Of a DNA stretch of 64,000 bases, positions 1 to 12,430 are shown piece after piece (the first letter of the stretch is position 1; each line of letters begins with the position of its first letter). The DNA lies in contig NC_090447.1 of assembly GCF_031143425.1 (NCBI RefSeq), forward strand, positions 851,141,760-851,205,759, given 5' to 3'. This stretch comes from Pleurodeles waltl. Its lineage: Eukaryota > Chordata > Amphibia > Caudata > Salamandridae. Under the pieces are notes generated by a model, which was not told the DNA's origin, ran no database searches, and saw nothing but the letters and a program-made list of their open reading frames with translations. The translations under genes were made by a program, and so were the position numbers.

Positions 1-480
1 AATGAATGTTATGCTTTGACATCAATATGATACACAGCGACATGAATATTGCATATATTGAAATGAATTTGACCTATGTTGAAATGGATATGACCCATAT
101 TAAAATTATAATGTCAGGTGTTAAGATGAATATGACATCCACTGACACGAATATGCCATTCGTTTAAAGCAATATGACACATGTTAAGATTTATATGAAC
201 CATTTTCAAATGAATATGATATCTGATGAAGTTGATATGACCCATATCAAAATTAATATGACATTCATTAAAATAATATGACACTTATTGAAATTGATAT
301 GAAACTATATGAGATCAATATAGCATGCTTTGAAATGAATAAAGCACATATCAAAATGAACACAAGCCATGTGTAAATTAAAATTCTAACTGTTTAATTA
401 TGGCTTGCCTTGAATCGATGTTGATTTGCTTTAAAATTGACAATACATATTGAAATTAACATTAGATCTCCTGAAAGGAT
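1..480 (-). repeat. 21-bp minisatellite array, left block
   Basis: Degenerate tandem repeat with a 21-bp period. Each unit contains a version of TTGAAATGAATATGACCCATA, and conserved AATATGAC cores recur every 21 bases between about 60 and 360. It is the reverse complement of the unit in the array at 16255-17900. No gene is seen in it. It may extend beyond the window. Confidence 0.85.
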
Positions 481-529
481 ATGATATGAACACAAATTAA
501 TTAACTAAAATAAATATATATTTTCGACT

Positions 530-991
530 ATGTGCTAAATTTAGTTTTTGCTGGCTTTTGGACTCTGAGCACTTTACCACTGCTGACCAGTGCTAAAGTG
601 CAAGTGATCTCTGTCTAAATTGACCTGATGATTGGTTTATCCATGATTGGCATAGTTGTTTTACCCGTAAGTCCCTAGTATAGTGCAACATGTGTGCCCA
701 GGACTTGTAAATCAAATGCTACTATTTGGCCTGCAGCACTGATTGTGCCACCCACATGAGTAGCCCTGTAAACATGTTTCAGACCTGCTACTGCAGTGTC
801 TGTGTGTGCAGTTTTAAACTGCCATTTCAACCTGGCAAGTGCACCCACTTGGCAGGCCCAAACCTTCCCTTTTACTACATGTAAGGTACCCCTAAGGTAG
901 GCCCAAGGCAGCCCCATGGGCAGGGTGCAGTGTATTTTAAAGGTAGGACATTTACTGGGGTATTTTGCATGTCCTGATAATGAAATACTGC
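530..991 (+). mobile_element. LTR fragment (U3 part), truncated by element A
   Basis: This stretch matches, in opposite orientation, the U3 part of the LTRs at 12260-12720, 20940-21425 and 25990-26525. Shared blocks include the TAAATCAAATGC, GTGGGTGGCAC (reverse) and AGTCCCTAGTA motifs. It stops at 991, where LTR retrotransposon A begins, and its continuation is not found beyond the far end of A. It is therefore a remnant rather than a clean solo LTR. Its left edge is approximate. Confidence 0.7.
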
Positions 992-3903
992 TGTAGGAAA
1001 ATACCATCTTCCTTGGCCTGTTACCCCCATTTTTACCTGCATGTCAGTATGTTTTTGCCTGTCTCACTGGAATCCTGCTGGTCAGGACCCCAGTGCTCAT
1101 AGTTTATGGCCTAATGTGTGTGGTTTGTATAGTGCTTGACTTTGTCACTGAGGCTCTGCTAATCAGAACCTCAGTGCTTATGCTCTCTCTGCTTTTAACT
1201 TTGTCACTGTAGGCTAGTGACTTCATTTACCAATTTCAATTGGCACACTGGAACTCCCTTATAAGTCCCTAGTATATGGTACCTAGGTACCCAGTGCATT
1301 GGGGTTCCAGGAGATCCATATGGGCTGCAGCATTTCTTTTGCCACCCATAGGGAGCTTAGACAAACCCTTGCACAGGCCTGCCATTGCAGCCTGCATGAA
1401 ATAGTGCACACACTATTTCACAGCCATTTTCACTGCACTTAAGTAACTTATAAGTCACCTATATGTCTAACCTTCAGTTGCTGAAGGTTAGGTGTAAAGT
1501 TACTAAGTGTGAGGGTACCCTTGCACTAGCTCAGGGCCATTTCCTGGGACTTTGTGAGTGCAGGGACCCCATTACACATGTGCACTACATATAGGTCAAT
1601 ACCTATATGTAGCATCACAATGGTAACTCTGAATAAGGCCATGTAACATGTCTGAGATCATGGAATTGTCCCCCATTCCAAATTTGGTATTGGGGAGCCA
1701 ATTCCATGCATCCTGGGAGCTCCAGCATGGACCGCCAGTTCTTCCAAACCAGCTATCTGAGGCTTGCACTACAGCTACAGCTGCTGTCACCTCACAGACA
1801 GGGTTATGCCCTCCTGGGGTCTATGCAGCTCAGTCCCGGGAAGGCAGAACAAAACATATCCTCTGAGAGCAGGGTGTTACACCCTCTCCCTTTGGAAAAA
1901 GATGTTACAGGCTGGGGAGGGGTAGCCTCCCCCAGCCTCTGGAAATGCTTTGAAGGGCACAGATGGTGCCCTCCTTGCATAAGCCAGTCTACACCAGTTC
2001 AGGGACCCCTTGTCCCCTGCTCTGGCACGAAACTGGACAAAGGAAAGGGGAGGGACCACTCCCCTGTCCATCAACACCCCAGGGGTGGTGCCCAGAGCTC
2101 CTCCAGTGTATCCCAGACTTCAGCCATCTTGCTTTAAGGTGTGGGGGCACTCTGGAGGGCTTTGTGTAGCCAGTGCCAACAGGTGACATCAGAGACCCCT
2201 CCTAATAGGTCCTTATCTGATAAGGTACCCAATCCCCCTCTCAGGGCTATTTAGTGTCTCTCCTGTGGGTTCTCTTCAGATTCTGCTTGCAAGTTTCCTT
2301 CAGGAATCCTCTACAACTACTACTTCATCCTCTGACCTCGAATCAACCGCAGCCTGCTCCAGGAACCACTGTAACAGCAACAAAGTATCCACAAGGGATA
2401 CTTTCTTCTGCAACTTCAGCTCCAGCCAGCAACTGCAACAGTTTCCACGGTGTGCACGCTCTGGGGACTCCCTGTCTTCATCCTGCACCAGAAGGACTGA
2501 AGAAATCTCCAGTGGGGTGACGGAGTCACTCCTCTGCTCATGCAGGCACCTTCCAAGACGACGACTGGTACCCTTCGACTCCTCTCACAGCGACGAGTGT
2601 GCTCCTAAGAACACATAGGGTGGACCCCATCAACATAGGCTGTCCTGAGGTCCTGCTGATGCAATTTGGAGGAGGTAAGACCTTGCCTTACCTGAGATCG
2701 ACGGTACCCCTGTGTACTGTGTCTTCTTCACCTCCTGAGGCCTCTGTGCACGAAGGAATTTTGCAAATAGTGCACAGACAGCCTGACCCAGCTCTCCAGC
2801 ACTCCATCCTGCGACGCTCAACTCACTGAGTTGTGCTGCACCAACTGCGTCTTGCAACTCCTTTGTCCCCATGTCCTGGGACTTCCTTGGGTGCTGCCTG
2901 GCATCCTGAGGGCTCTCTAAAGTGCTGCTCACACAGAGTTGAAGCCCCCAGGTCCCTCCTGGGTCCAGCCAGCACCATTTTGATGCAAAATGCATATTTG
3001 TCGTAACCAAGGCTTGTTGGTGACTTTCGACACAAAATCACGTCTGCACCCATCTTCATGTCGCGGGAATTCCTTTGCGTCATGCAGGAACCCACTGGCA
3101 TCTTCCTAGGGTGCATTCCTGCAGTCTTCATCCAACGAGGGCTGTTCTTTTGCACCCTCTTCTAGGTTGGCAGGGGCTCCTGTCCTTCCTGAAACTTCTT
3201 TCGACTTTTGGACATGGTCCTAGCCTTTTGAAGGTCTTCAGGTCCAGGAATCCAGCAGTTGTTGTTTGCAGACTTGGTTGGTTACTGCAATAATCTATAT
3301 CACGAGGTGTATTGTGTCCTAAGGAAACCTGCAGTACTTTACTCCTGCTTTTCTGGGCTCTGGGGTGGGGTAATTTACTTACCTTTACTGTATTCTTACT
3401 ACCCCAGCAATTCTGCACATACTACACTTGTCTAGAGGGGAATTCGTGATTCGCATTGCAATTTCTTAGTATATGGTTTGTGTTGCCCTGAGACCTATTT
3501 TCTCCAATTGCATTCTATAGCATTTCCTATTGTTTGCACTATCCTATGTCTAATATCTTACCTTACTTTAGTGTCTAGTGTCTAGTGTATATACTGGGAA
3601 TAATACTTTCCTCCAGAAGGAGTATTGCCTCTAATATATTTTTGGTACTGTGTCACCCAAATAAATACCTTTATTTTTAGTAACACTGAGTATTGTCTTC
3701 ACTTGTTTATAAGTACTGTGTAACTATAAGTGGTATTGCATGAGCTTTGCATGTCTCCTAGTTCAGCCTAAGCTGCTCTGCTATAGCTACCTCTATCAGC
3801 CTAAGCTGGTAGAACACTACTACTTCACTAATAAGGGATAACTGACCTGGTATAAGGTGTAAGCACCCAAGGTACCTACTACAAACCAGGCCAGCCTCCA
3901 ACA
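992..3903 (+). repeat. 5' LTR of element A
   Basis: It begins TGTAGGAAAATACCATC and ends in CCAACA. It matches 8802-9265 plus 12732-15142. At about 2.9 kb it is long for an LTR. An AATAAA lies near 3660 and has a counterpart near 14895 in the 3' LTR, so R is probably near the 3' end of the LTR. Small open frames inside (for example 1706-2137 and 2265-2618) show no recognisable protein. Confidence 0.88.
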
Positions 3904-3923
3904 TTGGTGGTGGAGCAGTGGGA
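3904..3923 (+). other. Candidate primer-binding site of element A
   Basis: The bases directly after the 5' LTR read TTGGTGGTGGAGCAGTGG. The TGG start one base in is typical of a tRNA-primed site. The tRNA species was not identified. Confidence 0.4.
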
Positions 3924-4164
3924 TAAGTACTTGCAATTGCTTTACCACTTTGTTACCTGTGCTTTTCACAAGAAAAGCTTGTTCCAATACTTAGAGCATA
4001 TATAATATATACCTAGAAGTAATTTTCTAACTTTCTAAAAGTTCTGTTTAGCTTTGAAAACGTTTTTACAAAGTTCTGAAAAGTTTTCTTCTTTTCTCTA
4101 AAAAGTCAGCTCTGTTATTCTATTAACTTTTTTACTCACTTTTCCTAAACTTGTTTCTTTCAAT

Positions 4165-5000
4165 ATGTCTTCTATAAATGCTACCCCTAGAGTTGTGAAA
4201 ACAAGATATGAAAATCTTAACTTTAAAAGTTTGAGGGGATAGTGGCCCCTATTAGGGATAGATCTACCTCTGCACACTCTCACGTTACCTCTGTCTCAGA
4301 GGCTTCCCACAATTTTAACCCTGAAAACCAGTACTTAGATAGAGAACTCAGAAAGCTGAGGTTAGAGGAGGCCAGACTGAGGCTAAGGCAGCAACCGTTG
4401 GCCTCAGACAGGGAATCTCTGGCTGTGGAGAAAGAGAGGCAGGATTTGGGGTTAGTTCCCCATGGTGGCAGCAGCAGTTTTAGAAATTCAAATTTTAGGG
4501 AACCTTCATTTGACTCTAGAAATCTGCACAAAGTTGTCCCTCCTTACAAGGGTGGTGATGACATCTACAAGTGGTTTGCTGCACTTGAGAAGGCCTGTAA
4601 AGTTCAGAGGGTCCCTCATGTACAGTGGTTATCCTTCTTTGGTAAGGGGAGAGACAGACTTCTTATTGTCAGAGAGGATGATGCAGATAGCTATAAAATT
4701 CTGAAAAAAATGCACTCTTGGATGGTCTGGGCTTAACCACTGATCAGTACAGACTTACGTTCAGAGAGACCAGAAAGGAGTCATCACAGGACTGACAGAC
4801 TTTGTAGACTGTTCTGTGAAGGCCCTAGAAGGTTGGTTAAATGGCAGTAAGGTGACAGACTATGAAAGCCTGTATAACCTGATTCTGAGAGAGCATATTT
4901 TGAATAATTGTGTGTCTGACTTGTTACATCAGTATCTTGTGGACTCAGATCTGACCTCTCCCTAAGAATTGGGAAAGAAGGCAGACAAATGGGCCAGAGC
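4165..5000 (+). pseudogene. gag: gag remnant of element A
   Basis: A charged, coiled-coil-like segment (RELRKLRLEEARLRLRQQ) is followed by a gag-like stretch (KVVPPYKGGDDIYKWFAALEK). The likely start is ATG at 4165 (MSSINATP), which reads to a stop near 4240. The main open segment continues in another frame from about 4242 to 4736, where it stops again. By homology with Gypsy elements it would form the particle structural protein. The breaks show it is inactive, and the exact limits are approximate. Confidence 0.7.
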
Positions 5001-5690
5001 AAGGGTGAGCAGAAAACCTCATACAGGGGGTGACAAGGATGGCAAGAAGAAGGATGGAAAGTCACATGACAATCGATGGGGACAAAGACAAAAAATCCTC
5101 AGAGTCTTCATCAGGCCCACAAAATTCCTCTGGGGGTGGTGGGTCCAAATCCTCTTCTCACAAGGATAAGAAACCTTGGTGTTATATGTGTAAAGCCAAA
5201 GGACATTGAGCAACTGACAGTCATTGTCCACAACAAAACACTAAACATCCCACCACCACAACCCCAACTGCAACCACTAGTGCCCCTAGTAATAGCAGTG
5301 GTGGTGGGAAAAACACTACTAATAGCCAATCAAAGGGTGTAGCTGGGCTCACCATTGGTAATTTAGTTGGGGTTGGTCTAGCTAGGGAGATCACTGAGGC
5401 TGTTTTAGTCTCTGAAGATGGCATTGACCTAGCCACTTTAGTTGCTTGTCCCTTTAATTTGGATAAGTACAAGCAGCTACCACTGATTAATGGTGTTCAG
5501 GTTGAGGCCTACAGGGACACAGGTGCCAGTGTCACCATGGTGATGGAAAAACTGGTTGCCCCTGAGCAGCACCTACTTGGTCACCAGTACCAAGTGACAG
5601 CCGCCCATAGCAACACTGTAAGCCACCCCATGGCTGTTGTGAATCTCAACTGGGGGGGGGGGTTACTGGTCCAAAGAAAGTTGTTGTAGC
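5000..5690 (+). pseudogene. pro: Nucleocapsid and aspartic protease remnant of element A
   Basis: A lysine-rich segment and a CCHC-type zinc knuckle (CYMCKAKGH) near 5185-5210 lie just upstream of a threonine-rich linker. An aspartic protease follows, with the active-site motif DTGAS near 5515 in the open frame starting at 5459. A stop follows the knuckle, and the coding frame breaks at a run of G residues near 5655. Families with this motif cleave the Gag-Pol polyprotein. The order knuckle then protease fits a Ty3/Gypsy element. Confidence 0.75.
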
Positions 5691-5727
5691 CACTGATGTA
5701 CCTGTAGAATGTCTGCTAGGCAATGAT

Positions 5728-7384
5728 TTGGAGACTTTAGCTTGGGCTGAAGTGGAGTTGGTGGCCCATGCAGCAATGCTGGGCATTCCTGGGCATATCT
5801 TTGCTCTTACCAGGGCTCAGGCCAAGAAGCAAAGAGGACAGGGAAACTTGGATCCTGGAATAATGGACCAAGTGCTCCTAAAAACTAGGGGTAAGAAGGG
5901 CAAACCCTTGTCCACTACCCCTCCCTCCACAGATGATTCCCCTTTTGAGGAAGGGGAATTCTCTCCCTGTGCAGAACCTACACCAGAGGAGCTGGAAGCT
6001 GATACAGCTGAGCTTTTGGGTGCAGGGGGGGCTACCGGGGAAGAGCTGAGTGTGGCACAGCAAACCTGTCCCACATTGGAGGGCCTCAGACAGCAAGCTC
6101 TCAAGCAGAAAAACGGTGATGTCACTGACACACACGGAGTTTATTTGGCGAATAATCTCCTTTATACTGAAGCAAGGGACCCTAAACCTGGTGCCACCAG
6201 GAGAATGGTCACCCCCCTTCAGTACAGGATATTCCTCCTAACTCTGGCTCATGACATCCCTTTAGCTGGGCATTTAGGCCAGAGTAAAACATAGGACAGA
6301 TTTGTTTCACATTTTCACTGGCCCCATATGTCAGAAGACACAAAGGAGTTTTATCGCTCCTGTGTCACCTGCCAAGCCAGTGGCAAGACTGGTGGCACCC
6401 CAAAGGCCCCCTTGATCCCACTGTCAGTGGTTGGGATGCCCTTTGAAAGGGTAGGGGTTGATGTTGTTTGCCCGCTTGACCCTCCAACAGCTTCTGGCAA
6501 TAGATTTAGCCTTCTGGTGGTGGGCCATGCCACAAGGTACCCAGAAGTTATCCCCTTAAGGACCATTACAGCTCCTGCAGTGGCAAAGGCCCTCCTGGGA
6601 ATCTTTTCCAGGGTGGGCTTCCCTAAGGAAGTGGTGTCAGACAGAGGTAGTAACTTCATGTCTGTATACCTAAAAGCAATGTGGAAGGAGTGTGGTGTTA
6701 CCTACAAGTTCACCACCCTTATCATCCACAAACTAATGGACTGGTTGAGAGGTTTAATAAAACTCTCAAAGGTATGATCATGGGACTCTCTGAAAAACTC
6801 AGAAGAAGATGGGATGTCCTATTAGCATGCCTTCTTTTCGCCTACAGGGAGGCACCCCAAAAAGGAGTGGGCTACAACCCCTTTGAACTCTTATGTGGTC
6901 ACCCTGTTAAAGGTCCCCTTGCTCTTGTTAAGGAGGGTTGGGGACAACCTTTAAAAACTCCAAAACAAGACATTATGGACTATATACTTGGCCTGAGAAG
7001 TAGAATGGCTGAGTACATGAAAAAGGCCAGCAAAAACCATCAGGCCAGCCAAGAGCTCCAAAAGCAATGGTTTGACCAGAAGGCTGTCCTGACAGAGTAC
7101 CACCCAGGACAGAAGGTGTGGGTATTGGAGCCTGTGGCCCCAAGAGCACTCCAGGACAAATGGAGTGGACCCCATCTAATTATAGAAAAGAAGGGTGAGG
7201 TCACCTACCTGGTGGACCTGGGCACTGCCAGAAGCCCCCTTAGAGTGCTTTATGTCAATCGCCTAAAGCCTTACTATGACAGGGCTGACTTAACCCTACT
7301 CATGGCTACAGATGAGGGACAGGAAGAAGAGAGTGACCCTCTCCCTGATCTCTTCTCCAACACTGAAGCAGAAGGAAGACTGTA
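5728..7384 (+). pseudogene. int: Integrase of element A, located upstream of RT
   Basis: An acidic linker leads to an H2C2 zinc-binding domain (LAHDIPLAGHLG, then CVTCQAS), followed by an RNase-H-fold integrase core. The catalytic residues can be read: Asp in VGVDVVCPLD, Asp in VVSDRGSNF and Glu in NGLVERFN. The C-terminal region (GQKVWVLEP, YVNRLKPYYD) follows up to 7384. A stop after GHLGQSKT (near 6292) and a frameshift near 6720 disrupt it. No chromodomain is visible. Its position ahead of reverse transcriptase is the diagnostic oddity of this element. Confidence 0.9.
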
Positions 7385-8770
7385 AAAATCTCCTTGGTCA
7401 GTTTTCTGAACTCTTCTCACTCACACCTGGTACAACTACTTGGTGTGAAAATACAGTTGACACTGGAGACAGTCTATCTGTCAAAAGTAAAATTTACAGG
7501 CAACCTGACCATGTCAGAGATTGCATAAAAGCTGAAGTTCAGAACATGTTAGACCTGGGAGTTATTGAGCTCTCTGATAGCCCCTGGGCGAGCCCAGTGG
7601 TGCTTGTCCCCAAACCGCATAGCAAAGAAGTAAAGAGAGAAATGCGGTTTTGTGTGGACTATAGGGGCTCAATACCGTAACCAAAACAGATTCTCACCCC
7701 ATACCCAGGGCAAATCAGGTAATAGATACACTGGCATCTGCCAAGTATCTAAGCACTTTTGATTTGACTGCAGGGTATTGGCAGATCAAAATGTCAGAAG
7801 ATGCTAAAGCAAAAACTGCATTTTATACCATAGGAGGGCATTATCAATTCACAGTTATGCCCTTTGGTTTGAAAAATGCACCTGAAACTTTTCAGAGGCT
7901 GGTGGATACAGTCCTCCAAGGTTTGGAAGCTTTTAGTGCAGCATATTTGGATGATATTGCTGTCTTTAGCTCCACCTGGGATGATCACCTGGTCCACCTC
8001 TGGAAAGTTTTGGAGGCCCTGCAAAAGGCATGCCTAACTATCAAGGCTTCAAAGTGCCAGATAGGGCCGGGGAAACTGGTTTGTCTGGGCCACCTGATAG
8101 GTGGAGAACAGATTGCACCACTACAGAGGAAGATTCAGACCATTATGGACTGGCTCCCCCTACTACTCAGACCCAGGTCAGAGCCTTCTTAGGTCTCACT
8201 GGGTATTACAGGAGGTTCATTAAGAACTATGGCTCCATTGCAGCCCCTCTTAATGACCTCACCAGGAAAAAGATGCCTAAAAAGGTATTGTGGACAGCTA
8301 GCTGTCAGAAAGCTTTTGAGGAGCTTAAGCAGGGAATGTGCTCTGCACCTGTCTTAAAAAGCCCAAACTACTCCCAAAAACTTGTTGTTAAAACAGATGC
8401 TCCAGAATTAGGGGTAGGGGATGTACTATCACAACTGAACTCAGAGGGCCAGGATCAACCTGTTGCTTTCATTAGCAGAAGGTTGATCCCTAGAGAAAAG
8501 CGTTGGTCTGCCATAGAGAGGGAGGCCTTTGCTGTGGTCAGGGGCACTGAAGGAGCTGAGACCCTACTTGTTTGGGACTCACTTCATTGTTCAGACAGAC
8601 CACAAACCTCTATTATGGAAGGTGAAAACCCTAAATTGTTGAGGTGGTCAATTTCCCTACAGAGGATGGACTATGCAGTGGAACATAGACCTGGGAGTAC
8701 CCACTCCAATGCAGATGGACTCTCGAGATATTTCCACTTAGACAATGAAGACTCATCTGGTCAAGGTTAG
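7385..8770 (+). pseudogene. pol: Reverse transcriptase and RNase H of element A
   Basis: RT motifs are in order: SPWASPVVLVPK, FCVDYRG, MPFGLKNAPETFQ and the catalytic AYLDDIAVF (near 7940-7965). A tether region (FLGLTGYYRRFI) and RNase H follow (KTDAPELGVGDVLSQ, EREAFAV, RPGSTHSNADGLSR). The first RNase H Asp is present in TDAPELG. Frames change near 7675 (stop after RGSIP) and near 8160. The final stop at about 8768 is followed by the polypurine tract and 3' LTR, so RT-RH is the last domain of the polyprotein. Confidence 0.92.
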
Positions 8771-8784
8771 CCTTATTGTCCCTC

Positions 8785-8801
8785 GTTTGGGGGGGGGGGG
8801 T
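8785..8801 (+). other. Polypurine tract of element A
   Basis: A run of G residues directly precedes the TGTTTAGGAAAG start of the 3' LTR. This is the position expected for the plus-strand primer. Confidence 0.7.
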
Positions 8802-10302
8802 TGTTTAGGAAAGTACCATCTTCTTTGGCATGTTACCCCCATTTTTACCTGCATGTCAATATGTTTTTGCCTGTCTCACTGGGATCCAGCTGGTCAGGAC
8901 CCCAGTGTTCATAGTTTATGGCCTAATGTGTGTGTCTGTATAGTGCTTAACTGTGTCACTGACGTTCTGCTAACCAGAACCTCAGTGCTTATGCTTTCTC
9001 TGCTTTTAAATTTGTCACTGTAAGCTAGTGACTTCTTACGCCAATTCCAATTGGCACACTGGACCCCCCCTTATAAGTCCATAGTATATGGTACTTAGGT
9101 ACCCAGGGCATTGGGGTTCCAGAAGATCCTTATGGGCAGCAACATTTCTTTTGCCACCCATAAGGAGCTCAGACAAACCATTTCACAGGACTGCCACTGA
9201 AGTCTGAATGAAATAGTGCACACACTATTTCACAGCCATTTTCACTTTAATAACTTATAAGTCACTGATAGAAATGGGGTCTTTGGTTGACAGTCAGGTT
9301 ACCCCCTGTTCAAGCAAGGACCCTCACTCTAGTCAGGGTAAAAGAGAATCACCCTCAGCTAACCCCTGCTTACCCCCTTGGTAGCTTGGCAGAGCAGTAG
9401 GCTTAACTTCAGAGTGCTAGGTGTAAAGTATTTGTACCAACACACACAGTAACTTAAGGGAAACACTACAAAATGACACAACAGAGGTTTAGATAAATAG
9501 GAAATATTTATCTAAACAAAACAAGACCAAAACGATAAAAATACACCATACACAAGTCAAGTTATCAATAAAAATGCAAAAAGAGTCTTTAAGTAGTTTT
9601 AAACACACACTAGCACTGCTAGCGTGAAATTGTACCTGGTGCGCATTAAAAATAACCCGCACGGGTGGGTGTGCATCAAAAGTAACCCCGCACGGGCGGG
9701 TGTGAGTCGGAAATCCAGCCGCACGATGATCCGAAAACCCCGTAGTGCAGGTTGTGATCTCCCAGCCTCCGTCAGCGATGCTGCATGTCATTTCTCCTGC
9801 TCTGTGCGTCGATTCTTCGGTCGCGTTTCCTGCGAGCATCGTTTCACAGCTGCCGAGCCGGCGGCAAGTCATTTTTTCAGCCGTAGATCGGAGTTGGGTC
9901 AATCTTTTCCCCGCACTGCGCTCTGTGAGTGGATTTCTTCCTCTTAGGCTGCCAGCTTCTCCTTTCAGGGTCACAGGAACTGGATGGGCACCACAGGGCA
10001 GAGTAGGAGTCTCTCCAGAGACTCCGGGTGCTGGCAGAGAGAAGTCTTTGCTGTCCCTGAGACTTCAAACAACAGGAGGCAAGCTCTAGATCAAGCCCTT
10101 GGAGATTTCTTCTAAAGATGGAAGGCACACAAAGTCCAGTCTTTGCCCTCTTATTCTGGCAGAAGCAGCAACTGCAGGGTAGCTCCACAAAGCACAGTCA
10201 CAGGCAGGGCAGCTATTCTTCCTCAGCTATTCAGCTCTTCTCCAGGCAGAGGTTCCTCTTGGTTCCAGAAGTGTTTCTAAAGTCTGTGGTTTTGGGTGCC
10301 CT

Positions 10303-12430
10303 TCTTATACCCAATTTCTCCTTTGAAGAAGGCCTACTTCAAAGTAAAGTCTCTTTTGAATGTGAAATCCTGCCTTGCCCAGGCCAGGCCCCAGACACTC
10401 ACCAGGGGGTTGGAGACTGCATTGTGTGAGGGCAGGCACAGCCCTTTCAGGTGTGAGTGACCCCGCCTCCCCTCCATCCTAGCACAGATGGCTCATCAGG
10501 ATATGCAGGCTACACCCCAGCTCCCTTTGTGTAACGGTCTAGTGTGAGGTGCAACCAGCCCAACTGTCAAACTGACCCAGACAGGGAATCCACAAACAGG
10601 CCGAGTCACAGAAATGGTATAAGGAAGAAAATGCCCACTTTCTAAAAGTGGCATTTTCAAACACACAATCTTAAAATCAACTTTGCTAAAAGATGTATTT
10701 TTAAATTGTGAGCTCAGAGACCCCCAAACTCCACATGTCTATCCGCTCCCAAAGGGAATCTGCACTTTAATCAGATTTAAAGGTAGCCCCCAGGTTAACC
10801 TATGAGAGGGACAGGCCTTGCAACAGTGAAAAACAAATTTAGCAATATTTCACTGTCAGGACTTATAAACTACATTACTATATGTCCTACCTTAACCATA
10901 CACTGCACCCTGCCCTTGGGGCTACCTAGGGCTTACCTTAGGGGTGTCTGACATGTAAGAAAAGGGAAGGTTTAGGCGTGGCAAGTGGGTACACTTGCCA
11001 AGTCGAATTTACAGTTAAAACTGCACACACAGACACTGCAGTGGCAGGTCTGAGACACCCAATTTCTCCTTTGAAGAAGGCCTACTTCAAAGTAAAGTCT
11101 CTTTTGAATGTGAAATCCTGCCTTGCCCAGTCCAGGCCCCAGACACTCACCAGGGGGTTGGAGACTGCATTGTGTGAGGGCAGGCACAGCCATTTCAGGT
11201 GTGAGTGACCCCGCCTCCATCCTAGCACAGATGGCTCATCAGGATATGCAGGCTACACCCCAGCTTCCTTTGTGTAACTGTCTAGTGTGAGGTGCAACCA
11301 GCCCAACTGTCAAACTGACCCAGACAGGGAATCCACAAACAGGCCGAGTCACAGAAATGGTATAAGGAAGAAAATGCCCACTTTCTAAAAGTGGCATTTT
11401 CAAACACACAATCTTAAAATCAACTTTGCTAAAAGATGTATTTTTAAATTGTGAGCTCAGAGACCCCAAACTCCACATGTCTATCCGCTCCCAAAGGGAA
11501 TCTGCACTTTAATCAGATTTAAAGGTAGCCCCCAGGTTAACCTATGAGAGGGACAGGCCTTGCAACAGTGAAAAACAAATTTAGCAATATTTCACTGTCA
11601 GGACTTATAAACCACATTACTATGGTGGTCATTCCAACCCTGGCGGTCCATGACCGCCGGGTTGGAGGACCGCGGGAGCACCGCCGACAGGCCGGCGGTG
11701 CTCCAATGGGCATTCCGACCGCGGCGGTAAAGGCGCGGTCAGACCGGCAGCACTGGCGGTCTCCCGCCAGTGTACCGCCGCCCATTGGAATCCTCCAAGG
11801 CGGCGCAGCTAACTGCGCCGCCGAGGGGATTCCGACCCCCCCTACCGCCATCCAGTTCCTGGCGGTCCGCCCGCCGGGAACCGGATGGCGGTAGGGGGGG
11901 TCGCGGGGCCCCTGGGGGCCCCTGCAGTGCCCATGCCACTGGCATGGGCACTGCAGGGGCCCCCGTAAGAGGGCCCCTAAATGTATTTCACTGTCTGCTG
12001 CGCAGACAGTGAAATACGCGACGGGTGCAACTGCACCCGTCGCACAGCTTCCACTCCGCCGGCTCGATTCCGAGCCGGCTTCATCGTGGAAGCCTCTTTC
12101 CCGCTGGGCTGGCGGGCGGCCTGAAGGTGGCCGCCCGCCAGCCCAGCGGGAATGTCAGAATTACCGCCACGGTCTTTCGACCGCGGAACGGTAACCTGAC
12201 GGCGGGACTTTGGCGGGCGGCCTCCGCCGCCCTCCAAGGTCAGAATGAGGGCCTATATGTCCTACCTTAACCATACACTGCACCCTGCCCTTGGGGCTAC
12301 CTAGGGCTTACCTTAGGGGTGTCTGACATGTAAGAAAAGGGAAGGTTTAGGCGTGGCAAGTGGGTACACTTGCCAAATCGAATTTACAGTTAAAACTGCA
12401 CACACAGACACTGCAGTGGCCGGTCTGAGA
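10303..12430. repeat. Tandem duplication of about 750 bp in the solo LTR
   Basis: The segment beginning ACCCAATTTCTCCTTTGAAG at about 10303 starts again at about 11057, at the join CTGAGACACCCAATTTC. The two copies are nearly identical. The second copy carries a 630-bp hairpin element and the first does not. The first copy therefore shows the empty insertion site (ATTACTATATGTCC near 10875). Confidence 0.9.
11624..12253 (+). mobile_element. 630-bp serial-hairpin DNA element, copy 1
   Basis: A GC-rich, non-coding short element with terminal inverted repeats (GGTGGTCATTC... and ...GAATGAGGGCC), flanked by the 3-bp direct repeat TAT (11621-11623 and 12254-12256). The interior is a chain of perfect or near-perfect inverted repeats, for example CGACGGGTGCAGTTGCACCCGTCG-type and ACTGTCTGCxGCGCAGACAGT-type hairpins. 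Open frames through it are by-products of its GC content. The empty site is preserved in the neighbouring tandem copy. Confidence 0.93.

Noticed and set aside
1706..2618. Open frames of 117-143 codons upstream of gag
   Set aside because: They lie in the 5' LTR of element A. The equivalent region of the 3' LTR does not preserve the frames.
11537..12270. Pro/Arg/Gly-rich open frames in the 630-bp elements (also 18683-19410 and 52075-52800)
   Set aside because: Frames are open on both strands because of GC-rich hairpins. The elements are short and non-coding, with inverted ends and 3-bp duplications.
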